From contig CBFGRU010000088.1 of assembly GCA_965651255.1 (NCBI GenBank), positions 1 through 11,064 on the forward strand: 11,064 nucleotides of DNA, given 5' to 3'. Positions 1 to 7,955 of this stretch are shown here, piece after piece. Below the pieces are notes generated by a model, which did no database searches, was not told the DNA's origin, and saw only the letters and a program-made list of their open reading frames with translations. Within the stretch, counting starts at the first letter, position 1. Every line of letters begins with the position of its first letter. Origin of the DNA: CBFGRU01 sp965651255. Its GTDB lineage: Bacteria > Planctomycetota > Phycisphaerae > Phycisphaerales > SM1A02. Position numbers and translations under genes: made by a program.

Positions 1-3000
1 GGGTCAGTCGATGATTCATTCTGGAGGTACGTGAGGAGTCGTCGGCTGCGGAGCAGCCATTCCGCGTGCCACGAATAGAGCACGGGTACGACGAAGAGGG
101 TGACAAGTGCGACCGTCATGCCGCCGAACGTTGGAATCGCCATGGGTACCATGATGTCCGATCCGCGGCCGGTCGAGGTGAGCACGGGCAGCAGCGCGAG
201 AATGGTTGTCGCTGAGGTCATGAGCGCAGCGCGGATGCGCAAAGTAGCGCCGTCGACGACGCTTGCGCGCACCTCGTCGATGGTGGTCGGTTCCTTCTCT
301 GCGAACGACTGTTCGATTCGCGTCGCCATCACAACACCGTCATCGGTCGCGATGCCGAAGAGTGCGAGGAAGCCGACCCAGACGGCGACGCTGAGGTTGA
401 ACGGCCTGATCTGGAAGAGCTCGCGCATTTCGATGCCGAACGGTGAGGCGTCCATGAACCACGGCTGCGCGTAGAGCCAGAGCATGATCATTCCCCCGCC
501 GAACGCAACGAACACGCCGCTGAAAACCATCAGCGTGACGCTCACTTTGCGGAACTGGAAGTAGAGAATGAGGAAAATGACGGCCAGCGAAAGCGGCAGC
601 ACCACGCTCAGGCGTTTCGCAGCGCGGACCTGATTCTTGTACGACCCGCTGAACTCGTAACTCACGCCCGGCGGAACGACGAGGTCGCCCTGATCGATCT
701 TCTGCTGAAGGTACGAGCGAGCATCGTTCACAACCTGCACTTCCGCGTAGCCGGGGCGCTTGTCGAAGAGAACATACGAAACGAGAAACGTATCCTCGCT
801 TTTGATCATCTGCGGCCCGCGCCGGTAGATGATGTCCGCGACCTCGCGCAACGGCACCTGCGTGCCACCCGGCGCGGGGACGAGGATGTCGCCGAGGGTC
901 TCGAGTTCATCGCGCAGTTCACGCTGATAGCGCACGCGCACGGGATAGCGCTCGCGTCCTTCGACCGTCATCGTGAGCGGCCGTCCGCCGATCGCGACTT
1001 CGATCACCTGCTGCACATCCGCGATCTGGATGCCGTAACGCGCGATGCGATCGCGATCGATTTCGATTTCAAGGTACGGCTTGCCGACGACACGATCGGC
1101 GAAGACCGCGGCTGGCTGCACCGAAGGAACTTCTTTCAACAGGCGTTCCAGTTCAAATCCGAACCGTTCGATCGATTCCAGCGTCGGGCCGAACACTTTG
1201 ATGCCCATCGGCGCGCGGAAGCCGGACTGAAGCATGACAATGCGCGTTTCGATCGGCTGGAGCTTTGGCGCGCTGGTCACGCCGGGGACGGCGCTCGCGG
1301 CATTGACGATCGCATCCCAGATGTCCTGCGGGCTCTGAATCTCATCGCGCCACTGGCGGTACGGCAGGCCGTCCGGATCCTGGATGAGTTCACCCTGCGC
1401 ATCGCGCTCGAACTCGCTGCGTTCATGGTCATACCGGAACATGAGTCGATGACCGGATGCATCCGTGCGGTATTCACTGCGGTACTGGATGACCGTTTCC
1501 ACCATCGACACCGGCGCGGGGTCGAGCGGGCTGTCCACCCGGCCGATCTTGCCGACCGCCGTTTCGACCTCCGGCACCGAGAGGATTGCGCGGTCGAGTT
1601 CGGCGAGGATGTCCACCGCTTCGCCGATCGAGGCGTGCGGCATGGTTGTCGGCATGTACAGGAAGGCGCCTTCATCGAGCGACGGCATAAACTCGCTGCC
1701 GAGACCGGGGAAGGCATGCGCGACCTGCACCACTGACTCGCGCTGCCGAACATCATCCGGCAGCCAGCCGAACACACGATCGAACCCGAGCCAGATCGTC
1801 GCTCCGCTCAGGACAATCATCGCCGCCGGTGAGAGCGCGACAATCTTGTGCCGCAGCGCCCACGCGAGCACATACGGATACATCATCCGGAACAGCCAGA
1901 AGCAGGCGAGCAGCACCGCGACGATCACACCGATGAAGAGCGCGTTGCCGAACACCAGCGCCTGCGGGCCGAGCGGTTCCCACGCCTGCGCCAGCACGAT
2001 GAGAACGATCAGGACAGCGACCAGGTTGGCCGACCACTGGACTCCGCGCGCGAGGATCGTGGGCAGGATCGGGCGCGAAAGGTAAAACGCGCCGAACAGG
2101 GTGATGATCAGCCCGCCCCAGAAATGGACCGCCGCCGCCATGACCGCGCCGAAGACGGTCAGAACAATCGCCGCAAACTGCCTTACGCGCCCGCTGCGAA
2201 TCCGGACGCCAAGGAGCGCGTGCGCGAGCGGCGGAATGATCGTCAGGGTGAGCACGATCGACGCAATCAGCGCGAACGTCTTTGTGTACGCCAGCGGCCG
2301 GAAGAGTTTGCCCTCCGCCGCTTCCATCGTGAAGACCGGAAGGAAGCCGACGATCGTCGTCATTACCGCAGTAAGCACAGCGCTGCCCACTTCGCACGAT
2401 GCGCGGTGGATGACTTCGAGTCGCGATTCATCCGGCCCAGCTTCATCCAATCGGCGCAGAATGTTCTCGCAGAGCACGATGCCCATGTCCACAATCGTGC
2501 CGACCGCGATTGCGATGCCGGAGAGCGCGACGATGTTCGCATCCACCTTCGCGAGCTTCATGCCGATGAACGTCATCAGCACCGCGAGCGGCAGGAGTGC
2601 GCTGATGAGCAGACTGCTGCGCAGATGCAGCACCATCAGCACGACGACGATGATCGTGATCAGCACCTGCTGTTCGATCGCGCTGTTGAGCGTGCCGAGC
2701 GTCTCGCGGATGAGTCCGGTGCGGTCGTAGAACGGGGCGATGACGACCTTGCTCACCGTGCCATCCGCGAGTGTTTTCTCGGGGAGACCCGCCGCGATCT
2801 GCTCGATCTGCTGCTTCACGCGCTCGATGACTGCCATCGGGTTTTCGCCGTAGCGCACGACGACGACGCCGCCCACCGCCTCGACGCCTTCTTTCGTGAG
2901 GGCGCCGCGCCGGAGCGCCGGCCCCTCGCTCACGGTCGCGATGTCGCTGATAAGGATCGGCAGGCCGTCGCGCGCGGTAACAGCGGTCTTTTCGAGATCC

Positions 3001-3830
3001 TCCACATCCTTCAGAAATCCGAGCCCGCGCACGATGTACTCGGCCCGGTTGATCTCCAGCGTACGCGCACCGACATCCAGGTTGCTCTTGCGCACCGCGC
3101 CGATCACCTGTTCAAGCGTTACGCCCGCCGCGCGCATCGCATCCGGGTTTACATCGACCTGATACTCGCGCACGAACCCGCCGATCGACGCCACTTCGGA
3201 AACGCCTTCCACCGCCGAGAGTTTGTACTTGACGGTGAAATCCTGAATCGTGCGCAGCTCTTCGAGGTCCCAGCCGCCCGCGGGGTTGCCCTGTCGATCG
3301 CGTCCTTCGAGTGTGTACCAGAAGACCTGCCCGAGCGCGGTCGCATCCGGACCGAGCGCCGGCGCGACGCCCTGCGGAACCGTCCCGGCGGGGAGCGAAT
3401 TCAACTTCTCCAACACGCGCGAGCGCGACCAATAGAACTCGACCGACTCGTCGAAGACGATGTAGATCGAACTGAACCCGAAGACCGAGTAACTGCGAAT
3501 GTCCTTGACGCCCGGAATGCCGAGCAGGGCGACTGTCAGCGGGTAGGAGATCTGATCGTCGATGTCCTGCGGGCTGCGGCCGGGCCATTCGGTGAAGACA
3601 ATCTGCTGGTTCTCACCGATATCGGGAATCGCATCGACCGGCACCGGATCGCGGGGAAGATCGCCAATCTCCCATGAGAACGGCGCAACGAGCACGCCCC
3701 AGAAGATGATGCCGATGAGCAGGATCGCCACGACGAGTTTCTGCTCGAGGCAGAAACGAATGAGCGAGGCAAGAGGTCCGCGCATCGGATCGGGCGCGCG
3801 GGTCGGGATGGGGGGATGCCCGTTCATCAT
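1..3830 (-). CDS. cusA: CusA-type heavy-metal RND efflux pump, long variant, C-terminal end outside window
   Basis: Inner-membrane proton-driven pump subunit of a CusCBA-like Cu(I)/Ag(I) exporter. The frame stays open for 1276 codons to base 1 without a stop, against about 1050 residues for typical CusA. Family marks seen: IPDIGENQQIVFTEWPGRSP near the N-terminus, TM4 GIAIAVGTIVDMG with the proton-relay Asp at residue 448, FMPSLDEGAFLYMPTT near 714, and ATDDGVVM with acidic residues 1163-1164. Met776 (in SMVETVIQ) and Met866 (in ETRIVMLQSG) appear to match two of the three methionines of the E. coli CusA metal site; the third could not be aligned from memory. Those methionines favour Cu/Ag over Co/Zn/Cd. 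Extra segments lie at residues 552-655, 788-830 and 1118-1143. The start overlaps the cusB stop (ATGA), with GGAGG six bases upstream. A second ATG follows directly. About 20 residues precede the first membrane helix. Confidence 0.95.
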   Translation of the reverse strand, partial: MMNGHPPIPTRAPDPMRGPLASLIRFCLEQKLVVAILLIGIIFWGVLVAPFSWEIGDLPRDPVPVDAIPDIGENQQIVFTEWPGRSPQDIDDQISYPLTVALLGIPGVKDIRSYSVFGFSSIYIVFDESVEFYWSRSRVLEKLNSLPAGTVPQGVAPALGPDATALGQVFWYTLEGRDRQGNPAGGWDLEELRTIQDFTVKYKLSAVEGVSEVASIGGFVREYQVDVNPDAMRAAGVTLEQVIGAVRKSNLDVGARTLEINRAEYIVRGLGFLKDVEDLEKTAVTARDGLPILISDIATVSEGPALRRGALTKEGVEAVGGVVVVRYGENPMAVIERVKQQIEQIAAGLPEKTLADGTVSKVVIAPFYDRTGLIRETLGTLNSAIEQQVLITIIVVVLMVLHLRSSLLISALLPLAVLMTFIGMKLAKVDANIVALSGIAIAVGTIVDMGIVLCENILRRLDEAGPDESRLEVIHRASCEVGSAVLTAVMTTIVGFLPVFTMEAAEGKLFRPLAYTKTFALIASIVLTLTIIPPLAHALLGVRIRSGRVRQFAAIVLTVFGAVMAAAVHFWGGLIITLFGAFYLSRPILPTILARGVQWSANLVAVLIVLIVLAQAWEPLGPQALVFGNALFIGVIVAVLLACFWLFRMMYPYVLAWALRHKIVALSPAAMIVLSGATIWLGFDRVFGWLPDDVRQRESVVQVAHAFPGLGSEFMPSLDEGAFLYMPTTMPHASIGEAVDILAELDRAILSVPEVETAVGKIGRVDSPLDPAPVSMVETVIQYRSEYRTDASGHRLMFRYDHERSEFERDAQGELIQDPDGLPYRQWRDEIQSPQDIWDAIVNAASAVPGVTSAPKLQPIETRIVMLQSGFRAPMGIKVFGPTLESIERFGFELERLLKEVPSVQPAAVFADRVVGKPYLEIEIDRDRIARYGIQIADVQQVIEVAIGGRPLTMTVEGRERYPVRVRYQRELRDELETLGDILVPAPGGTQVPLREVADIIYRRGPQMIKSEDTFLVSYVLFDKRPGYAEVQVVNDARSYLQQKIDQGDLVVPPGVSYEFSGSYKNQVRAAKRLSVVLPLSLAVIFLILYFQFRKVSVTLMVFSGVFVAFGGGMIMLWLYAQPWFMDASPFGIEMRELFQIRPFNLSVAVWVGFLALFGIATDDGVVMATRIEQSFAEKEPTTIDEVRASVVDGATLRIRAALMTSATTILALLPVLTSTGRGSDIMVPMAIPTFGGMTVALVTLFVVPVLYSWHAEWLLRSRRLLTYLQNESSTD

Positions 3831-5878
3831 TCTCCGCCTCCATCGCGCGCATGAAGCGGCAGAATCGTCGCGCGGAACTCGCCGCAGCGCAGCATCGCAG
3901 CCCCGAAGTACGGATTGATCAGTTCATCGCTGCGCTGGAGCCATTCCGCGCCGGCGTTATCGAACGCCATCGGACAATACGCCAATTGCCACGCCTGCGA
4001 ACCGTGGTGGCCGAATGTGTGCGCGAGTTCGATGATGGCCTTCGAGGCGGTCTCGAAACGAGCGCGCGCGGTCGCGATGTCGGTTGAAGTGTCTTCCGCA
4101 TTCAGTTGCGCGCGCAGTCGCCGCCACGTCGCGAGCGGAGGGCCGACAAGCCCCGTTTCGCGCACGAGGTCGATCGCCGTCCTGAGATCGCGCGCCCCTT
4201 GTCCGTAGCCGGCCAGATCATCGGCGGCAAGCGACTCCTGCATCTGGAAGTACGCGGCATACACCGGCTTCAGTGCGTGGATGAATGAATCCGGCGCACG
4301 AATGACCTCGCCGGCAGATGATGTGGTCGTGCCACCGTGTGCATGACCGGACCTCTCACCGCCACTTCCACCGGGCGACATCATGCTCGACTTGCCCGCG
4401 ATCTGCATACTGCTGTCGATGCGGAACGCGCCGTTGGTGACGACTTCCTCGTGTTCCTCCAGGCCGTCGCGTACCACATAGAAGTCGCCAGCGCGCGAGC
4501 CGAGTTGAATGTCGCGCGCTTCAAAGGTCGGCTTCTGCGCATCCGGTATCCGCACGTAGACGACCGCACGCGCGCCGGTAATGAGCACCGCACTGCGCGG
4601 GATGACCAACGGCACCACGATGGTCGTCGGATCACCGACCACACCCAGCGACTCGGCCGAAACAAGGTCCATCCCGCAGACATCGCACGTGCCCGGCTCA
4701 TCGCGCACGACCGTTGGGTGCATCGGGCCGACCCACTTGCCGGCCAGCGAATCGGAGACGATCGCGCCGTGTGCATCGACCTTCGTGCGCACAATCGCCG
4801 TTGCGAACATGCCCGGCTTCAATCGTCGATCCGCATTCTCCACCGCAACGCGCACCGCTGCCGTTCGCGTGCGTTCATCGACCATTGGTTCGATGAACGA
4901 AATCTGCCCTCTGAACACTTCGCCCGGTTGCGATTCGACGGTAAACGTCACGGACTGTCCCCAGCGCAGGAGCGGCAGTTGCGATTCGTACGCTTCGAGG
5001 TCGAGCCAGAGTCGCGAGAGGTCGGCGACCGTGGCGATGACCGTGCCGGTCTGCACGTAGTCACCTTCGCGCTGGCCGAGTTGCGTGACGATGCCGCCAA
5101 GCGGCGCGTAGATCGTGAAGCGGTCACTCGACATCGTGTTCGATTCGACTTCGCGGATTTGCGCTTCGGTCAGGCCGAACAGGCGCAGCTTCTCGCGCGC
5201 CGCGAGGAGTGTCTGCTCGGTGCTCTCGCGCACGAGGTTGCTTGCGTTCTCAAGCTCCTTCACCGCGCGCGCGGATTGACGCAGCTCCTCAAACGCGGCG
5301 AGCAGTTCCGGACTGTAAATCTCCGCAAGATGATCGCCCCGATTGACCGGAACGCCGACATAGTTGACGAATAACCGATCGAGTCGACCGGGGAAGTACG
5401 CCGTCAATCGCGCAACGCGCGTTTCATCAACCGCCATTCGGCCAAAGAGTCGAACCTGCGCCTCCGGAAGAAACCGCGCGACGGGCGTCGTTTCAATGCG
5501 CGCGAGCGCCGCGGCAGATTCGCTCAACGTGATGCGATGTTCACTGCCTGGCTCGGAACTCGAATCCGTCACCGGAATCAGATCCATGAAGCAGATCGGA
5601 CATTTGGCGTCGGGATCGGGCAGCCGCACCGTCGGGTGCATCGAGCAGGTGTACATGGGCGGCTCGGCGGACTCCGGCTGATCGACGGAATCCGCTGTGT
5701 TCGCCGCCTTGTCCGCATGATCGTGCTCCTCCGGCGCGCTCCCCCGTCCGATGCTGATGCCGATGAACAGCGCCAGCACGATGAGCGCGAGGGCGATGAC
5801 TGCTGAGGCATGTCGCCAGATCGTCACACCGATCGTCATGAGCGTGTGGAAAATGCTCGATTCATTTGCGGTCGTCAT
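3827..5878 (-). CDS. cusB: CusB-type periplasmic adaptor (membrane fusion protein) with two metal-binding modules and a DUF3347-like tail
   Basis: Adaptor joining the CusA pump to the outer-membrane channel, and likely to bind and pass on periplasmic Cu(I)/Ag(I). The 683-residue protein is much longer than E. coli CusB (about 400). Order seen: membrane anchor about 24-44; His/Asp/Glu-rich linker; heavy-metal-binding domain 76-102 (Cys78, Met80, His81, Cys93, Cys96, Met98); HlyD/CusB-like barrel and hairpin with lipoyl-like halves about 115-370 (APLGGIVTQLGQREGDYV); a second HMBD-like module about 383-408 (Met386, His387, Cys398, Cys401, Met403) lacking the first Cys; a His/Gly/Ser linker; and a C-terminal DUF3347-type domain with YCPMAF (Cys635) and NPYFGAAMLRCGEF. 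The ATG overlaps the upstream gene's stop as ATGA and has GGAGG seven bases upstream, which fixes the start. Its own stop overlaps the cusA start. Confidence 0.95.
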   Translation of the reverse strand: MTTANESSIFHTLMTIGVTIWRHASAVIALALIVLALFIGISIGRGSAPEEHDHADKAANTADSVDQPESAEPPMYTCSMHPTVRLPDPDAKCPICFMDLIPVTDSSSEPGSEHRITLSESAAALARIETTPVARFLPEAQVRLFGRMAVDETRVARLTAYFPGRLDRLFVNYVGVPVNRGDHLAEIYSPELLAAFEELRQSARAVKELENASNLVRESTEQTLLAAREKLRLFGLTEAQIREVESNTMSSDRFTIYAPLGGIVTQLGQREGDYVQTGTVIATVADLSRLWLDLEAYESQLPLLRWGQSVTFTVESQPGEVFRGQISFIEPMVDERTRTAAVRVAVENADRRLKPGMFATAIVRTKVDAHGAIVSDSLAGKWVGPMHPTVVRDEPGTCDVCGMDLVSAESLGVVGDPTTIVVPLVIPRSAVLITGARAVVYVRIPDAQKPTFEARDIQLGSRAGDFYVVRDGLEEHEEVVTNGAFRIDSSMQIAGKSSMMSPGGSGGERSGHAHGGTTTSSAGEVIRAPDSFIHALKPVYAAYFQMQESLAADDLAGYGQGARDLRTAIDLVRETGLVGPPLATWRRLRAQLNAEDTSTDIATARARFETASKAIIELAHTFGHHGSQAWQLAYCPMAFDNAGAEWLQRSDELINPYFGAAMLRCGEFRATILPLHARDGGGE

Positions 5879-7293
5879 GGGAGTTCCTCCGATGTGCCCG
5901 GCACGGTTCCGCCCGTGAGCGTTTCGAGTTTGGCCAGCGTGATCGCGCGATCCGCCCGCGCGCGCTCTGTCATCAGGCGAAACTCGAGCAGGGTGCGCTC
6001 GGTGTCGAGCAGATCGAGAAAACTTGCTTCGCCCGTGCGAAACGCACCGAGTGAAGCGCGCAGCGATTCATCCGCCTTGGGGATGAGCGTGTTCTCGTAC
6101 AACTCGATCCGCCGCTGCGCATCCTCGTACTCGAACGCAGCGCGATGAATCTCTGCTGATAGTTGATTGAGTCGGTCCGCGTGTTCATGGCCCAGGGCAA
6201 GACGCCGCGCGACTGTTTCGCGCACGCCGGCCTCGTACTTCTCCCGCCAGAGCGGGACACTGAATCCAACGTTGAGAATGACCGGATCGTCGCCGCTCTC
6301 ATTGATGGAGGAGTTCATCGCCTCGCCCGTGAAGATGTAATCCAGACCGACGGTGAATTCGGGATACCCGTCGAGCCGGGCGACTTCGGTCATCGCACGC
6401 TCCGCTTCGATCTGCTCCAGCAGCGCGGCCAGTTCCGGGTTCGACGTCCGCGCCGCCTCCACGAGTGCGTCAATCTCAAGTGGCGATGCATCGTGCTCGA
6501 TCCCCGCCAGTGACGGAACCGCTGCATCCGCCGGTCGGTTCAGCGCGGCATTCAATTGCGCGATGACAACCGGGCGCAGATCGCGCAGCCGTCGAATGCG
6601 ATCCTCCTGCTTTCCGAGTTCAACCTGCACGCGCGCAAGGTCAGGGTGCCCGCCCTGTCCGACGCGATATCGCGCCCGCACGATTTCCTCGAACTGCTGA
6701 AGCAGCGCGAGATTCTCCTCGTTCAGTGCCATTGCCGCATCGAGATACCGCGCTTCATGCAGCGCGGCCGTGACGCGCTCGACCGTGACGAGTCGGCGCG
6801 CCTCGAACTGCCGGTACGCCGCCATCGCGTTGCGCGACGCGGTATCCTCGCGCGCGGCAAGCTTGCCGAACCAGGGAAACATCTGACTGACGCCCATCCG
6901 CGCCTGTTGCGGGCCGACGCGCGTCTCGACCTCGTTCAGAAACACGCCGAACATCACGCGCGGGTCCGGCAGCGCACCGACCTGGGGAACCCGCTCGGCC
7001 GCAGCCAGCCACCGCTGATACGCTGCCTCGATGCCGGGATTGTTCAACAGGGCATACCGCCGATAGTCCGCGAGCGTCGCGTGCTCATCCAGCGCGGGCA
7101 AGTCCGTGTCATCGGGGTTCGCCATCGTTGCATCACGATCATCGCGCCACACCGAAGGTGGTGGAGCATCGACACCGTGCGGCAAGGCGCGTGAGCGCAG
7201 CCAGTTGTCAGATTGATTGGGATCGAGCGGGCTCGCACAGCCAACCGTAAAGATTACGGCAGAGGCCGCCAGCAACCAGCGCATAGCAGGCAT
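5875..7293 (-). CDS. TolC/CusC-family outer-membrane efflux lipoprotein
   Basis: Outer-membrane channel of the tripartite pump, 472 residues, about the usual length for this family. The N-terminus is a lipoprotein signal (hydrophobic residues 6-17, then TVGC with Cys19), as is common in CusC-like proteins. The body has the two-fold repeated OEP pattern: long amphipathic helices such as ALLNNPGIEAAYQRWLAAAE near residue 80, PDPRVMFGVFLNEVETRVG near 109, PEFTVGLDYIFTGEA near 310 and a final hairpin ending LLDTERTLLEFRLMTERARA. The ATG at 7293 has GAGGAA five bases upstream. A second ATG three codons later is possible and would not change the mature protein. It is coupled to cusB by a 4-base overlap. 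cusC would be the positional name, but the sequence alone does not fix substrate specificity. Confidence 0.93.
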   Translation of the reverse strand: MPAMRWLLAASAVIFTVGCASPLDPNQSDNWLRSRALPHGVDAPPPSVWRDDRDATMANPDDTDLPALDEHATLADYRRYALLNNPGIEAAYQRWLAAAERVPQVGALPDPRVMFGVFLNEVETRVGPQQARMGVSQMFPWFGKLAAREDTASRNAMAAYRQFEARRLVTVERVTAALHEARYLDAAMALNEENLALLQQFEEIVRARYRVGQGGHPDLARVQVELGKQEDRIRRLRDLRPVVIAQLNAALNRPADAAVPSLAGIEHDASPLEIDALVEAARTSNPELAALLEQIEAERAMTEVARLDGYPEFTVGLDYIFTGEAMNSSINESGDDPVILNVGFSVPLWREKYEAGVRETVARRLALGHEHADRLNQLSAEIHRAAFEYEDAQRRIELYENTLIPKADESLRASLGAFRTGEASFLDLLDTERTLLEFRLMTERARADRAITLAKLETLTGGTVPGTSEELP

Positions 7294-7329
7294 GGAGATT
7301 CCTCGGGATGGAGGTCAACGCGGGGCGCC

Positions 7330-7357
7330 GGTGATCGCGAGAGAAATCCTGATCACC
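7330..7357. repeat. Inverted repeat (7-bp arms) in the leader of the outer-membrane factor gene
   Basis: GGTGATC at 7330-7336 is matched by GATCACC at 7351-7357, separated by 14 bases. It lies in the roughly 109-base gap between the cysteine-rich gene and the TolC-like gene, 37 bases upstream of the latter's start. It could form a stem in the mRNA or be a protein site. It has no T-run, so it is not a convincing intrinsic terminator. Function is unknown, and a 7-bp match over this spacing could be chance. Confidence 0.35.
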
Positions 7358-7402
7358 TTCGCCGATGAACTCAGCGCGCAGGATGAGCGCGATGTTCGTT
7401 CT

Positions 7403-7810
7403 CTATGTGACCCAGACCCCGATGGACGCCCGGAAGTGCTGTCGCCGATTGGACGTGTGTCGCTCCGTCTCGCGCGATTCGACCAGCCGAAGCCGCAACG
7501 AGTCGAACGGAAACAACTCGACGCGCGGCCGCGCATTCGCAACGAACACGATCGGCCGCACATCAATCAGCCGCACCGCCGGCGGCAGCGGTTGATCATC
7601 GCGATCCGGTTCCTCTACCACGCAGCAGCAACCGCGCGAAGGCCCTGCCTCGGTGGGCGGCATGCATCCGCAGGGCGACGGCCCATCCATCGCGCACGAC
7701 TCGACCACCGCACTTGCCATCGCCTCGGCCGGCATCTTCGCTCCATGGCTGACCATCCCCGCAAGGATCATCAGCACACCGAGCAACATGGTTGGAGCGA
7801 ATCGACACAT
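7403..7810 (-). CDS. Small secreted cysteine-rich protein of unknown function in the copper locus
   Basis: I do not recognise this family. The 135-residue product has an N-terminal hydrophobic, methionine-rich segment (about residues 4-20 from the ATG) that looks like a signal peptide or membrane anchor. Six cysteines follow in a short stretch, in a C-x7-C-x-C-x11-C-C-C pattern (CGCMPP then RGCCCVVEE), and then an acidic-proline linker. The last 55 residues are basic with alternating hydrophobics (RLIDVRPIVFV, RVELFPFDSLRLRLVE), plausibly beta-rich. It sits between the copper ATPase and the outer-membrane factor, reading the same way, so a periplasmic metal-binding role is inferred from position and composition only. 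The start is uncertain: TTG at 7813 has GGAG nine bases upstream, while the adjacent ATG at 7810 has it twelve bases away. A spurious frame is possible, but it is the longest co-directional frame filling the gap. Confidence 0.6.
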   Translation of the reverse strand: MCRFAPTMLLGVLMILAGMVSHGAKMPAEAMASAVVESCAMDGPSPCGCMPPTEAGPSRGCCCVVEEPDRDDQPLPPAVRLIDVRPIVFVANARPRVELFPFDSLRLRLVESRETERHTSNRRQHFRASIGVWVT

Positions 7811-7843
7811 CAAGTCGTTTGACTCCTGTCCGGCAATTGGCTC

Positions 7844-7849
7844 ATTCTA
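7844..7849 (-). promoter_or_regulatory. Candidate -10 element upstream of the cysteine-rich gene and pump operon
   Basis: Read on the minus strand this is TAGAAT, matching the sigma-70 -10 consensus at five of six positions. It lies about 31-34 bases upstream of the TTG/ATG start pair of the cysteine-rich gene. No good -35 hexamer is found 16-18 bases further upstream, so an activator or an extended element would be needed. It could give the pump genes a promoter separate from csoR-copA. Confidence 0.3.
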
Positions 7850-7893
7850 CCATCAACAAAGTTGGGGTCATCAGTTATTCCAGATGGGCATTC

Positions 7894-7911
7894 CCGGCCG
7901 ATGGCGGCCGG
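7894..7911. repeat. GC-rich hairpin in the copA to cysteine-rich gene gap
   Basis: CCGGCC at 7894-7899 pairs with GGCCGG at 7906-7911 around a 6-base loop, 45 bases downstream of the ATPase stop codon. It could slow transcription or protect the csoR-copA message at its 3' end. No run of T follows on the minus strand, so an efficient intrinsic terminator is not supported. In a genome this GC-rich, a 6-bp GC stem can arise by chance. Confidence 0.3.
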
Positions 7912-7955
7912 TTCGCGATTCAAACCCGTCCGATAGGATTGGCGTACAGATCGCA

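Noticed and set aside
1848..3677. 609-residue plus-strand open frame opposite cusA
   Set aside because: It is antisense to a gene with clear RND motifs. Its composition (very rich in Arg, Asp, His, Glu) is the usual mirror of a GC-rich membrane-protein gene, and it shows no family motifs.
4337..5374. 345-residue plus-strand open frame opposite cusB
   Set aside because: Antisense shadow of the adaptor with the same low-complexity Arg/Asp/His bias; cusB is firmly supported.
7315..7566. 83-residue minus-strand frame overlapping the end of the cysteine-rich gene
   Set aside because: Ser/Arg-rich out-of-frame shadow with no ribosome site or recognisable features.
7894..7911. Intrinsic terminator for csoR-copA
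   Set aside because: The stem is only 6 bp and is not followed by T residues on the minus strand. It is kept only as a hairpin.
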